A stretch of 64,000 bases of DNA, taken from Microseira sp041929235. Its GTDB lineage: Bacteria > Cyanobacteriota > Cyanobacteriia > Cyanobacteriales > Aerosakkonemataceae. Below the pieces are notes generated by a model. The model ran no database searches. It was not told the origin of the DNA and was given only the letters and a program-made list of their open reading frames with translations. This document shows positions 28,600-38,232 of this stretch, one piece after another. Each line of letters starts with the position of its first letter. The stretch's first letter is position 1. The DNA is taken from positions 1 to 64,000 of the forward strand of contig NZ_JBHFNP010000255.1 in the NCBI RefSeq assembly GCF_041929235.1. Reading direction: 5' to 3'. Made by a program: the position numbers and the translations under genes.

Positions 28600-30495
28600 T
28601 TACCCATTCCCAAATGCCATTTTCAGTTCGTATACTTCTTCTGCCATTCGTCTTTCAATGGCAAATCCCATTTTTTCAAATAGATGCAGCATGGGTCTAT
28701 TTTCTACTAAGACTTCGGCGGTAAAGCCCAAAAGTCCCTGTTTTTTGGCTAGATAGGTTAAGTAAGTAAGTAGTTCGGTGCCGATGCCTTGATTTTGATA
28801 ATCGTCTCTGACTACAAAAGCGACTTCTGCGGCGTGGGTTTCTTCGTCTATGGCATATTGTCCGATGCCGATTATTTCTTGTTTTTGTGCTGGCGATCGC
28901 ACTGCCAGAATTACCATTTCTTTGGTAAAGTCAATTATGGCGAATTCCTGCAATCTTTTGTGGGGCATATCGGGACGCATGGAAATAAAGCGGCGATGTA
29001 TGCTCTCGTCTGATAAAGCATAAAATAATTCTTTTAATAACGTTTCGTCGCTGATTTTTACAGGTCGCAGGAAGATTTCTAATCCCGTTTCTGTGGTTCT
29101 ATAAGTTTCTAATTCTTCTGGATATTCTCCGGCTTTTCCTGGGATAAATGCCTGGTATTGATAAATTATATTCCGCGCTTTTGCTTGTTCTATCAACCAA
29201 TTTCTGAATTTTGGATGGGCAATAGAGATTAATTCCATTGCCCGTTCTCGGATGTTTTTACCGTGTAAATATGCGATGCCGTATTCTGTAACGACGTAAT
29301 GAATGTCGCCGCGATTGAGTGTAATTCCTGCCCCTGATTTCAGAAACGGTACGATTCTAGAAATTGTTTCGTTTTCGGCGGTAGATTGAATGGTTAAAAT
29401 TGTTTTGCCATTGCGGGACAAAACTGCCCCTCGCATAAAGTCAGCTTGTCCTCCAATGCCGCTATAAAATATCTTGCCGATAGATTCCGCTGTCGCCTGT
29501 CCGGTTAAATCTATTTCTAAGGCACTATTAATCGCTACCATGTTATCGTGTTGGGCGATAATCAGGGGATTGTTTGTGTAGTCGATGGTTTTAAATTCTA
29601 CAGTTGGGTGATCGTGGATGTATTCGTATGTTTCCTTTTTTCCCATGCAGAAGGCAGCGATTGTTTTTCCCCGGTTGATGGTTTTATTTTTGTTTTTGAT
29701 CGCACCTTTTTTGATTAAGTCTACGATGCCATCTGATAAGAGTTCGGTGTGGACGCCCAGGTTTTTTTTATGAGCAAGATTTGCTAAAATAGCATTGGGA
29801 ATGCTGCCGTATCCCACCTGAATTGTATCTCCATCTTGAATCAGACGGGCGACGTACTTGCCAATTTTTTCGGCTATTGCTGAATCTGCTTCTGATTCAT
29901 ATTCTAAAAGCGGTTCATCGTAGAGAATAAGAAAATCTACGTCCTCGATGTGAATAAATCCATCTCCATGCACCCGTGGCATGTAAGAATTAATTTGAGC
30001 GATGACTAACGCGGCTTTTTCTGTAGCGGCTTTGACAATATCCACGCTAACGCCCAAACTCATATAACCGCGATTGTCTGGCGGCGAAGTTTGGATCAAG
30101 GCTACATCAATCGGCACCAGACCGCGATAGAATAAATTGGGAAGGGCTGATAAGAATATGGGCGTATAATCGGCAAGTCCTTGATTAACTGCGTTTCTGG
30201 TATTCTTGCCAACAAAGAAGGAGTTATGGCGAAAATTGCGCTTAAATTTTTCATCGGCGTAGGGCGCAACGCCCAGAGTCCAGACGTGCAAAACTTCCGC
30301 ATCGACTAACTCTTTGGGATGGGATTTGACATAATCGATTAAAGCGCGAACGAGATATTGAGGTTCGCCGCATCCCGTACCGATAAAGATGCGATCGCCT
30401 CGATGAATCCGACTAAATATTTTCTCTTCTGAAGCAAACTTTTTCGGATATCTCTGCTTCAGTTCATCCAGCGTTACCCTCCCAGTGTCTGTCAT
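28600..30495 (-). CDS. Acetyl-CoA hydrolase/CoA-transferase fused to GNAT acetyltransferase
   Basis: The N-terminal ~450 residues are a class I CoA-transferase (4-hydroxybutyrate/acetate type): QTSPPDNRGYMSLG, a substrate Glu region (VTEYGIAYLHGKNIRERA) and SGIGGQADFMRGA are seen. These enzymes move CoA between acids such as succinate, butyrate and acetate. From about residue 475 a complete GNAT N-acetyltransferase fold follows (FLRPVKISDE, VAFVVRDDYQNQGIGTELLTYL with the acetyl-CoA R/QxxGxG/A loop). The total of 631 residues indicates a true fusion, not a frame accident. The GNAT half may acetylate the CoA enzymes nearby or sense acetyl-CoA (inference). It is 213 bp from the PatZ-like gene. 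Confidence 0.9.
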   Translation of the reverse strand: MTDTGRVTLDELKQRYPKKFASEEKIFSRIHRGDRIFIGTGCGEPQYLVRALIDYVKSHPKELVDAEVLHVWTLGVAPYADEKFKRNFRHNSFFVGKNTRNAVNQGLADYTPIFLSALPNLFYRGLVPIDVALIQTSPPDNRGYMSLGVSVDIVKAATEKAALVIAQINSYMPRVHGDGFIHIEDVDFLILYDEPLLEYESEADSAIAEKIGKYVARLIQDGDTIQVGYGSIPNAILANLAHKKNLGVHTELLSDGIVDLIKKGAIKNKNKTINRGKTIAAFCMGKKETYEYIHDHPTVEFKTIDYTNNPLIIAQHDNMVAINSALEIDLTGQATAESIGKIFYSGIGGQADFMRGAVLSRNGKTILTIQSTAENETISRIVPFLKSGAGITLNRGDIHYVVTEYGIAYLHGKNIRERAMELISIAHPKFRNWLIEQAKARNIIYQYQAFIPGKAGEYPEELETYRTTETGLEIFLRPVKISDETLLKELFYALSDESIHRRFISMRPDMPHKRLQEFAIIDFTKEMVILAVRSPAQKQEIIGIGQYAIDEETHAAEVAFVVRDDYQNQGIGTELLTYLTYLAKKQGLLGFTAEVLVENRPMLHLFEKMGFAIERRMAEEVYELKMAFGNG

Positions 30496-30511
30496 ATTTA
30501 ACCTCCAACGC

Positions 30512-30690
30512 GGGGTGAAAAACCCGGTTTCTGCGTCAATCTCGCGACTCTAAACCCACGATTTTGCGGAGAAACCGGGTTTTTTGCGTAAGTCCTGATA
30601 TTCAACCTGCAACTCGGGGTGAAAAACCCGGTTTCTGCGTCAATCTCGCGACTCTAAACCCACGATTTTTGGGAGAAACCGGGTTTTTTG
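30512..30690. repeat. Tandem pair of ~104-bp accgggtttct units
   Basis: Two units offset by 104 bp (30512 and 30616). Each holds gaaaaacccggtttctgcg, ctcgcgactctaaacccacg and gagaaaccgggttttttg; aagtcctga lies between them. Same family as 17562 and 26050. Confidence 0.85.
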
Positions 30691-30708
30691 CCTATTACCC
30701 GTTACCAA

Positions 30709-33456
30709 CTACAAATCGATCTCGACTTTAACTAAATCGTTGGTGGTGCGATCGCGTCTAAATCCAACTTTTTCGCAAACGCGCTGCATGGCTGTATTTT
30801 CAGCTAGAATATCGCCCCGCACTTTGGCGAGTTTCTCATCGCGACCGACTTGCAATAGCTGTCGTAGCAACTCCGTACCCAATCCGCGACGCTGGTATGG
30901 ATCGGCGACCAGCAGGGAGAATTCTGCTTCGTTGACGCCGTGCAATTTGCTCAAACGTCCAGCTGCGAGAATCTCGCGATCGCCTGTTTTGGGGTTTTTA
31001 TATTCTGCCACGAGTGCCATTTCCCGGTCGTAGTCGATGAAGCAGATGCGGGTTAACCTTTCGTGGGCGATGCGCCGACTCAGCTTCATTAAGTTGAAGA
31101 AGCGGAAATAAACGCTTTGTTCGGATAGGGTTTTGTGGAATTGAACGATCAGCGGTTCGTCTTCGGGACGGATGGGACGGATAATCACTGGAGTCCCGTC
31201 TGTCATCGTCCACGGCGAAACATATTGGGTTGGATAGGGACGAATCGCGGGTTTGGGCAGTTCGTCTTCTTTGGTATCCGGTGGATGGAGGACGATCCGC
31301 GCATCGAGGGCAATTAGTCGATTCGATGAAGCCAGCAGGGGATTGATGTCAATTTCTTTAATCCAGCGCTGTTCAACTACTAATTGGCTAAATCTTACCA
31401 GGATTTGTTCTAGGGCGGCGAGATCGACGGGTTTGCGTCCGCGTACTCCTTGCAGCGCTTTGTAGATTTTGGTATTTTCCATCATCCGCCGCGCCAGGGT
31501 GGTGTTGAGGGGTGGAAGAGCGATCGCGCTATCTTTATACACCTCTACTAATTGTCCCCCGGAACCGAACAGCAATACGGGACCAAACTGGGGATCGATG
31601 CTGCTACCGATAATTAATTCGTAACTGCCATCGGGATTGTACATCGGTTGCACGCTGACGCCCAAGAAATGCTCTAACCCTGCTTTCTGGCTCACCGATG
31701 TTTTAATCTTTTGATAAGCCCAACGGACGGCATCGGCGTCGGTGAGGTTCAACTGTACGCCGCCGACGTCGGTTTTGTGCGTAATCGTTTTGGAGAGGAG
31801 TTTGAGGACGACTGGGTATCCGATGGAATTGGCGATCGCAACTGCTGCTTCTTCGGTATCAGCTTCCGCCGTTTTGGCAATCGGAATCCCATATGCTGCT
31901 AAAATTTCCTTCGATTCCACTTCGGTGAGAATGGTGCGACCGGACTGGCGTACTCCTTCCAGTATCTGCGCCACCATTGCCCGATCTGGTGCGTTTTCTC
32001 CATTGGGAGGCATCATCGGCGTTTCGTAGATACCGCGCAGGTTGTAGCTGTACTTCCACATCAAGTTAAACAGGCGCGCGGCGGAATCTGGATAGCGATA
32101 GGTGGAAACGCTGGCGCGGTTTAATATTGTCTCCCCTGTGGTGACTTCATCTCCTCCCATCCAGCTAGCCAAAACTGGTTTATCGGCACCTTGGGCGTGG
32201 TGCTTTAATTGTTCGGCGATTTCGGTGGGATTGGTCATTGCTTGGGGAGTCAAAATCACCAACAAGCCATCGCTATTGGGATCTTTAACCGCTACTTCCA
32301 AAGCTTTAGTGTAGCGCTGCGGGTCGGCATCGCCGAGAATATCGATCGGGTTACCGTGACTCCAGTGGGTAGGTAAGAATTGGTTGAGGGCGGCGATTGT
32401 TTCCGGCGATAATTCTGCCAGTTCTCCACCCGATGCAATTAAAGCATCCGTCGCGAGTACTCCCGGCCCCCCAGCATTGGTGATAATACTCAATCGCGGG
32501 CCTTTTGGCAGTCGGGGTTGTTTGGAGAGAACTTCTGCCATATTAAACAGTTCGGAGATGCGGTTCACCCGCAATACCCCGCAGCGACGAAATGCCGCAT
32601 CTAGTACTTCGTCTTTACCTGCCAAACTGCCGGTATGGGAGGCGGATGCTTTAGCGGCGGCTTCAGTTTGTCCGGCTTTAATTACAATAATCGGTTTCGT
32701 CAGCGCTACTTCTCTGGCGGCGGAGAGAAATGACTGGGCATTTCCCACCGATTCCATATATATAACTATGCTTTGGGTGTTGGGGTCGTCGCCGAGATAA
32801 TAAATTAAATCGCCCCAATCCACATCAAGCATCGAACCAATCGAAATGAAGGCGCTAAAACCAACGTTTTCAGCCAAACTCCAGTCGAGGACGGCGGTGC
32901 AAAGCGCGCCGCTTTGGCTGATGAAACCTACATTACCGGGTCGCGCGATCGTGCTGGCAAAGGTAGCATTTAATCCCGTGCGCGGATTCATCACCCCCAA
33001 GCAATTGGGACCGATAATTCGCATTTTTCCCCGCGCTTTTTCCAGGATTTGCCGCTCTAATTCTACCCCGGCGGTACCGATTTCCTTAAATCCGGCAGAA
33101 ATCACGATCGCGCCTTTGACTCCTGCGGCTACGCAGTCGCTGACGATCTCTGGTACTGTTGCTGCTGGGGTGACAATTACAGCCAAATCAACTCGTTCTG
33201 GGATTGCTTTGATGTTGGGGTATGCTTGAATGCCCAAAACACTGTGTCGCTTGGGATTGACGGGATAAACGGTTCCCCCGAAAGGATTGCTAATCAAGTT
33301 CCACAGGATAGTCCGCCCCACGCTACCGGGTTTGTCCGTTGCACCGATCACGGCGACAGTTTCTGGCGTGAAAATTGAACTGAGGGGTTGGCTTTCGGCA
33401 CGCAGAATGTCATAAGCCGGATCGGTGGTGGGTTTGATCGATTTTACGGTTACCAT
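30709..33456 (-). CDS. NDP-forming acyl-CoA synthetase fused to GNAT (PatZ/Pat-like)
   Basis: A 915-residue protein with four parts: CoA-binding Rossmann domain (about 25-150), succinyl-CoA-ligase-like domains (about 160-460), an ATP-grasp domain (about 490-700; GYPVVLKLLSKTITHKTDVGGV) and a C-terminal GNAT domain (about 745-915; FSLLVADPYQRRGLGTELLRQLL). Proteins of this build are lysine acetyltransferases that switch off Acs in enterobacteria (Pat/PatZ). The phosphorylatable histidine of true ADP-forming synthetases appears present (ASHTGSLAG), whereas it is reported missing in Pat, so this one might also make acetyl-CoA. The acs gene two places downstream is the obvious target (inference). 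The start ATG is at 33456. Confidence 0.92.
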   Translation of the reverse strand: MVTVKSIKPTTDPAYDILRAESQPLSSIFTPETVAVIGATDKPGSVGRTILWNLISNPFGGTVYPVNPKRHSVLGIQAYPNIKAIPERVDLAVIVTPAATVPEIVSDCVAAGVKGAIVISAGFKEIGTAGVELERQILEKARGKMRIIGPNCLGVMNPRTGLNATFASTIARPGNVGFISQSGALCTAVLDWSLAENVGFSAFISIGSMLDVDWGDLIYYLGDDPNTQSIVIYMESVGNAQSFLSAAREVALTKPIIVIKAGQTEAAAKASASHTGSLAGKDEVLDAAFRRCGVLRVNRISELFNMAEVLSKQPRLPKGPRLSIITNAGGPGVLATDALIASGGELAELSPETIAALNQFLPTHWSHGNPIDILGDADPQRYTKALEVAVKDPNSDGLLVILTPQAMTNPTEIAEQLKHHAQGADKPVLASWMGGDEVTTGETILNRASVSTYRYPDSAARLFNLMWKYSYNLRGIYETPMMPPNGENAPDRAMVAQILEGVRQSGRTILTEVESKEILAAYGIPIAKTAEADTEEAAVAIANSIGYPVVLKLLSKTITHKTDVGGVQLNLTDADAVRWAYQKIKTSVSQKAGLEHFLGVSVQPMYNPDGSYELIIGSSIDPQFGPVLLFGSGGQLVEVYKDSAIALPPLNTTLARRMMENTKIYKALQGVRGRKPVDLAALEQILVRFSQLVVEQRWIKEIDINPLLASSNRLIALDARIVLHPPDTKEDELPKPAIRPYPTQYVSPWTMTDGTPVIIRPIRPEDEPLIVQFHKTLSEQSVYFRFFNLMKLSRRIAHERLTRICFIDYDREMALVAEYKNPKTGDREILAAGRLSKLHGVNEAEFSLLVADPYQRRGLGTELLRQLLQVGRDEKLAKVRGDILAENTAMQRVCEKVGFRRDRTTNDLVKVEIDL

Positions 33457-33867
33457 TTTGACGATTTCTCCAATCGATGCTAGGACTCTCTGTTTTGAGG
33501 AAATGGCTTAAAAGCCGATATATCCTATCAGTTTTGAGCGGTCTGAACTTTAATAACTTCTTAACAACTTGCTTTGCCTAAGTTTCGCGCTTCTCTACTT
33601 AATTACACCTTAGCGGAACTGGCGCGTGACTGTCAGTTAGCTAGATCACTTTTAAATCAGAAAGCGATCGCATCACCAACACCAGTGGGATGCGATCGCC
33701 TGATTCGTAGTGGCGCTGTCTTCGCCCAGTCGCGCTCAAAAAAGTAGAGGCCGGTTTTACCAGATTTCTCGTGGTTGGCGTAGAATCCTTAGTTAAACTC
33801 GCCCCTACTTTAATGCAAAATTAATCAAGTTTTTTGACAATTATGATAATTATTGTGGTTTCTGCCC
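33457..33867. other. Gap with HIP1 sites and an inverted gggcgggttt element
   Basis: Two gcgatcgc sites near 33664 and 33692 and a gtagaggccggttttac ... gttaaactcgcccctac inverted pair at about 33746-33812. No ORF of note. It probably includes the promoter of the PatZ-like gene near 33470-33560. Confidence 0.5.
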
Positions 33868-34062
33868 TCAGTTTTGCCGGACTAGATCGCATTTGGCATA
33901 ACTTTCGTAGGCTGTTGTAAAAGTGGGAACGCCTAGCTGGCAACCCTTCCATACTGCTTGCACCGATACGTTAAGCATTTCGCAAGCACCTCCGCGCCGT
34001 CCCATCGGTTTGTAATGCTGACAGTACCGACAGACTGAAACAGGGGGATTGAAAGCTGTCAT
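33868..34062 (-). CDS. Small four-cysteine protein, cyanobacterial
   Basis: A 64-residue protein starting MTAFNPPVSVCRYCQHY. Cysteines at CRYC, ACEML and GCQLG suggest a small metal or Fe-S site. The open frame extends to 34164, but AAGGAAA lies 7 nt before the ATG at 34062 and the upstream residues look unlike the rest, so I start there. Similar short proteins are common in cyanobacteria without known function. It is divergent from the GAPDH gene, with about 485 bp between them. Confidence 0.7.
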   Translation of the reverse strand: MTAFNPPVSVCRYCQHYKPMGRRGGACEMLNVSVQAVWKGCQLGVPTFTTAYESYAKCDLVRQN

Positions 34063-34547
34063 AATCAAGTTTCCTTTGATTTGCTCTTTTCCAGGCCAGA
34101 TGGGTATCTTGTCAAAGTATGCATGAATTTTTTTACAACTGTCTGGGATTTTTAAGATTTGCAATTAAAACATTGCATTTTTTCACAAAAGTTCATTAAG
34201 GTAGCATGGCTCAGTTATAACGTAAAGAAATGTATCAAAGGCTACTCTATTAAGTTTAAGGTAACTCAAAACCACGAGGACGCTTTGGTAAACTTCTAAA
34301 ACCTTTCTTAAACTCTCCTGTTTTGCCCAGGGGTTTGGAATGCCCTCGTACATTCATACAGCGTGCTTGCGTCCGGTCTAAAGCCCGCTGGTGAGAGCCT
34401 TAATATGCTAAGTGCAAGAGAACTGAGAAAGAGCAGTTTGAAGATCGGCTCTGGGAATGGGGACTGGGGTAAAGAAGAACAGTTTATCCAATCCCCCATC
34501 CCAAATGCTCTGTCGAGGCGATCGGATTTGAAAAGGAGGGTTTAATT
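34063..34547. promoter_or_regulatory. Divergent promoter region, small protein / GAPDH
   Basis: 485 bp between two divergent starts. AT-rich near 34170-34260. An AAAGGAGGG ribosome site lies 8 nt before the GTG at 34548. No operator could be recognised; the stretch near 34440-34520 is unremarkable. Confidence 0.45.
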
Positions 34548-35576
34548 GTGTCCCCATTAAAAATTGGTATCAATGGATTTGGTCGCATCGGACGCTTGGT
34601 GATGCGAAGCGCCATTAAAAATCCGCAAATCGAGTTTGTCGGCATAAACGACCTAGTTCCGCCGGATAACCTCGCGTATTTGTTCAAATACGACTCAACC
34701 CACGGCACTTACGACGGCACAGTAGAAGCCAAAGACGACGGTATTGTAATTGACGGACGCTTTATTCCCTGTTTTTCCATGAGAAATCCGGCAGAATTGC
34801 CCTGGGGGAATCTGGGAACCGATTACGTTGTGGAATCTACAGGGTTATTTACCAACCAGGAGGGCGCTGCCAATCACTTAAAGGCAGGCGCGAAACGGGT
34901 GGTAATTTCCGCCCCAACAAAAGATCCGGATAAAGTTCCGACCCTACTGGTAGGTGTCAACCATCAAACATTTGACCCAGCCAAGGATACAATCGTCTCC
35001 AACGCCAGCTGCACAACCAACTGTCTAGCACCCGTCGCCAAAGTGATCGATGATAACTTTGGCCTAACGGAAGGTTTAATGACCACAGTTCACGCCATGA
35101 CCGCCACCCAACCAACGGTAGATGGTCCCAGCAAGAAAGACTGGCGCGGCGGACGAGGTGCATCGCAAAATATCATTCCCTCCTCTACAGGGGCGGCGAA
35201 AGCCGTGGCGCTGGTTCTGCCACAATTGAAAGGTAAACTTACAGGGATGGCTTTCCGAGTTCCTACCCCCGATGTTTCGGTGGTAGATTTGACCTTTAAA
35301 ACCGAAAAAGCAACCAGTTACAAAGATATCTGCGCGGCGATGAAAGCCGCTAGCGAAGGCGAACTGAAAGGCATTTTAGGTTACACCGAAGAAGAAGTAG
35401 TTTCGATGGATTTTCGCGGCGATGCCCATTCCAGCATCTTCGATGCCGGTGCGGGAATTGAATTAAATGCCAACTTCTTTAAAGTTGTCTCCTGGTATGA
35501 CAACGAGTGGGGCTACTCTTGCCGCGTGATTGATTTAATGCTGTACATGGCGCAAAAAGAAGGGATTTTGAGCTAA
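34548..35576 (+). CDS. gap1: Glyceraldehyde-3-phosphate dehydrogenase, glycolytic type (Gap1)
   Basis: Oxidises glyceraldehyde 3-phosphate with NAD in glycolysis. 342 residues; NAD fold GINGFGRIGRLV, catalytic Cys in SNASCTTNCLAP, and catalytic His in the TTVHAMTATQ region. The sequence style (GINDLVPPDNLAYLFKYDSTHG) matches the NAD-specific Gap1 of cyanobacteria rather than the photosynthetic, NADP-using Gap2. It starts at GTG, with an unusually good ribosome site AAAGGAGGG 8 nt upstream. A possible terminator-like palindrome (gaaacccggtttctgtttagaaaccggatttct) follows the stop. Confidence 0.95.
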   Translation: MSPLKIGINGFGRIGRLVMRSAIKNPQIEFVGINDLVPPDNLAYLFKYDSTHGTYDGTVEAKDDGIVIDGRFIPCFSMRNPAELPWGNLGTDYVVESTGLFTNQEGAANHLKAGAKRVVISAPTKDPDKVPTLLVGVNHQTFDPAKDTIVSNASCTTNCLAPVAKVIDDNFGLTEGLMTTVHAMTATQPTVDGPSKKDWRGGRGASQNIIPSSTGAAKAVALVLPQLKGKLTGMAFRVPTPDVSVVDLTFKTEKATSYKDICAAMKAASEGELKGILGYTEEEVVSMDFRGDAHSSIFDAGAGIELNANFFKVVSWYDNEWGYSCRVIDLMLYMAQKEGILS

Positions 35577-36107
35577 CAACGGCGCGAAGCCTAAAGAAAC
35601 CCGGTTTCTGTTTAGAAACCGGATTTCTGGCTATAATTTTGCATTAATGGAGAGCGATCGCATAAAAGGTTCTAAATGTAGGGTGCGTTAACGCAGTGTA
35701 ACGCACCGCTATCAGCCATATCCCTAGTCAAGTATTAATAAACTGCCAATAATATCATGTCCGGTCGATTACCTACGATCGTGAACCGGGACACGGCACG
35801 ATCAAAGTTATCTGTTTATCCGAGATATCTCTTTAGCCTTAGTCCCTACGCAACGACTCTGTGAAGTTTTTTTATTACGGGCAATTCAGCGGACATCATA
35901 TGATACCGTTTTCCCATGAATCCGAAAAGCTTGGGGCGGGGCGGGTTTATTTCAATTGTTTGTTTTTCACAAAGGTTATTTGTAAAACCCGCCCCTACAA
36001 TCGGTATATGTTGCTCCGTAGCATGTTAAAAGGAAATTAGTATTACCTATTAGCAATTAGCAATTAGCAATTAGCAATTAGCAATTAGCAATTAGCAACT
36101 TGCGCGA
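35577..36107. other. Repeat-rich gap after gap1
   Basis: Holds a gaaacccggtttc hairpin (35598-35628), a gtagggtgcgttaacgcagtg element at 35678-35707, an inverted ggggcgggttta / aaacccgccccta element at about 35935-36000, and a run of seven ttagcaa heptamers at 36046-36098. No gene. Confidence 0.7.
36046..36098. repeat. Tandem ttagcaa heptamer run
   Basis: About seven uninterrupted ttagcaa units. It has no spacers, so it is a heptamer STRR-type repeat, not CRISPR. It ends 10 bp before the DUF4058 stop. Confidence 0.9.
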
Positions 36108-36911
36108 TCAATTATCCCGCAGTCCTTTTTCTCGTAACAGTTCGGTTGCCCAAACCATATCTTGTTCCGATAGGGGCGGGATTGGTTCTTGATGATAATC
36201 GATGCGATAATCGTAGCCTGCGCGATCGTAAACACCTGTGAGCAACTCTGGTAAATTAACAATGGGTTCTACATCTTCCTCGCGCAAAGGAAGTGGAAAT
36301 ACGGGTAAAGAGTCGCGCAGATTGCAAGCATAAAGTTCCGCAAAAGGACGGCGATCGCTGCGACTGACTAAAACGCGATAATCGCTTTGAATAGAATTGT
36401 CAATAATTGGCATAGGTTGCCAGCCTCGCAGCAGATCGATTTCAATCAAATGGGTTAAGCTGCCTAAAATACTTTGGCGTTTTTTAAGGTAAGTGGTTCT
36501 TCCTTCTCCACTGCGTTTGTTGACTGGAGAAATAATTTCAATTGCCGTCACAACTTGCCTAGTTGCCATTTCTCGCACTTCCAGGTAAGCTTGTTTAATT
36601 TTTTCAGGAATTGGGACTTTGACGGTAGTAGGCACTGTTGTAGCCACAGTTGCAACCGAACTGGTAGGAAGATCGGGGCTATTAGGTTGGCGTTTAATCG
36701 CGACATCGGGGATGCCAACTAAAAGTGAGTCGCCGTTATTGTCGTTGGTATCGTTTATTTCATAGATGCGTTTTTCAATGGCGATTTCATATTTGGGGCG
36801 AATTTGAGGCATGACGGATTCGGCAATTGCGACAATCAATCGATTGTGAGTTTCCTGCCAGAAATCGGGGTGTTCTAAGTAGGGGTCCATTCCGGGAAAG
36901 GGTGAGGGCAT
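36108..36911 (-). CDS. DUF4058 family protein
   Basis: A 267-residue member of a family greatly expanded in cyanobacteria, function unknown. The start MPSPFPGMDPYLEHPDFW is the family hallmark, followed by a variable region (about 60-95, rich in Thr/Val) and a conserved AIEIISPVNKRSGEG strand and EVDLL-like core. That core recalls a nuclease-like (PD-(D/E)xK) fold, but this is only a guess. The gene has no partner; its stop is next to the heptamer run. Confidence 0.9.
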   Translation of the reverse strand: MPSPFPGMDPYLEHPDFWQETHNRLIVAIAESVMPQIRPKYEIAIEKRIYEINDTNDNNGDSLLVGIPDVAIKRQPNSPDLPTSSVATVATTVPTTVKVPIPEKIKQAYLEVREMATRQVVTAIEIISPVNKRSGEGRTTYLKKRQSILGSLTHLIEIDLLRGWQPMPIIDNSIQSDYRVLVSRSDRRPFAELYACNLRDSLPVFPLPLREEDVEPIVNLPELLTGVYDRAGYDYRIDYHQEPIPPLSEQDMVWATELLREKGLRDN

Positions 36912-37090
36912 AGGGCAGTCTCCAGATGGATTGATTTTTCAATTATTTTAGCACTGGTTTTTTTGATTAATTGAGAGCGATCGCACAAGGATAGTTTGAG
37001 TGGGAGCGTTATGCGCTCGCCTCAAAATCCGCCACTAGCTACCAATTCTTTGAGGTAAGATAGTATTAAACATTTAGCAGAGGTAGAGAG

Positions 37091-37426
37091 ATGCAACTAG
37101 AAGATTATTTTGAATTTTTACATCCAGATGACATCCGGATCAAAGGACATCGCATCGGCATTGACGATGTGATTGATTATTACCTGCAAGGATATTCGCC
37201 AGAACAGATTCTGGAAGAGTTACCGACTCTGAATTTGGAGAAAGTTCACGCAACGATTACCTATTATTTGCACAATCGCGCCGAAATGGATGCTTATATG
37301 CTGCGGTTGGCGAGGTGGCGGGAGGAGCGTTATCAAGAATGGTTAGCTGCTGAACCATCGCCAGTGGTAAAACGTATAAGAGCAATAAAAGCCCAACGAG
37401 AACAGGAGTTGCTAAATCGGTTGTGA
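37091..37426 (+). CDS. DUF433 protein, probable antitoxin (pair 1)
   Basis: A 111-residue protein with the small helical DUF433 domain at about 15-70 (IKGHRIGIDDVIDYYLQGYSPEQILEELP), an HTH-like unit seen in VapB45-type antitoxins, and a charged C-terminal tail. Its stop overlaps the GTG of the next gene by 4 bases (GTGA), so the two are translationally coupled, as in toxin-antitoxin pairs. An AGAGGTAGAGAG ribosome site precedes the ATG. Confidence 0.82.
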   Translation: MQLEDYFEFLHPDDIRIKGHRIGIDDVIDYYLQGYSPEQILEELPTLNLEKVHATITYYLHNRAEMDAYMLRLARWREERYQEWLAAEPSPVVKRIRAIKAQREQELLNRL

Positions 37427-37782
37427 AAATACGCTACCTATTAGATGAAAATTTGCCGCCAAAACTCAAAACAGCAATTTTGCGCTTCAACGGGGCGATA
37501 GATATTCTGCGTGTGGGCGATCCAAATACACCACCGCTAGGAACACTCGATCAGGAACTGTTGCAGTATCTAGAACTATCGCAAAGGTTGTTGGTAACAG
37601 ATAACCGCAGAAGTATTCCTGGGCATTTGGAAGATTATTGGGCAACAGGTGGACATAGTTGGGGAGTGTTTTGGTTGCGTCCAAGTGGGACAATACGAAT
37701 TTGGGCAGAAGAACTTTTTGTGATTTGGGAAACGAGTGAAGCTGAAGAATGGATCGATAAATTGGATTGGATTCCGCTTTAA
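37423..37782 (+). CDS. DUF5615 PIN-like protein, probable toxin (pair 1)
   Basis: A 119-residue protein of the PIN-like DUF5615 family. Acidic residues expected to hold metal are visible: DEN in YLLDENLPP (residues 7-9), D in ILRVGD and TDNRR at about 66. Members are thought to be RNases neutralised by the DUF433 partner. It starts at GTG inside the previous gene's stop. Confidence 0.8.
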   Translation: MKIRYLLDENLPPKLKTAILRFNGAIDILRVGDPNTPPLGTLDQELLQYLELSQRLLVTDNRRSIPGHLEDYWATGGHSWGVFWLRPSGTIRIWAEELFVIWETSEAEEWIDKLDWIPL

Positions 37783-37911
37783 GGGATTGGGTAGAAGGGA
37801 TGCGATCACCCCGTTCGTAGTAGGCGCTTCAACGCCGTCGCCCGCTTAGCAGAAGCATCGTTTGCCAAGGTGACATAAGATAGTATTAAACCACTGGAGG
37901 GAGGCAGACGA

Positions 37912-38214
37912 ATGCAACTGATAGAATTACTTGGATCAAAGATAGAAACTTTACTGTTAGTTTTAGTAATTATTTTACAAATTCTCCTGATATTCCTAGT
38001 TCTACAGCGCCAACCTCAACTCGTACCAGAGGGTTTAGTTGTTCGGCGCAAATCCCAACTTTCAAAAGAAACAGTGGAAAAAGAAAGCCCAAGATCAGAT
38101 AATTTATGGGATAATCCTCCACCAGCAACAAAACAAATGAAATTAACAATTGCTGAATTTAAGGACAAGTATAACAGGAGCGATCTGTGGGATGGGATAG
38201 CGCGAAGCGGCTAA
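37912..38214 (+). CDS. Small single-span membrane protein
   Basis: 100 residues: a strongly hydrophobic helix at about 14-33 (LLLVLVIILQILLIFLVLQ), a basic linker and a charged tail ending in DLWDGIARSG. I recognise no domain. A ggaggg ribosome site precedes the ATG. It lies between the two TA-like pairs and could belong to neither. Confidence 0.55.
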   Translation: MQLIELLGSKIETLLLVLVIILQILLIFLVLQRQPQLVPEGLVVRRKSQLSKETVEKESPRSDNLWDNPPPATKQMKLTIAEFKDKYNRSDLWDGIARSG

Positions 38215-38232
38215 TTTTATTGTGGGATTTAA

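Noticed and set aside
34548..35576. Photosynthetic Gap2
   Set aside because: The N-terminus and NAD-site style match Gap1 of cyanobacteria, not the NADP-linked Gap2.
36046..36098. Tandem heptamers that look like a CRISPR array
   Set aside because: Units are 7 bp with no spacers and no cas genes nearby; they are simple heptamer repeats.
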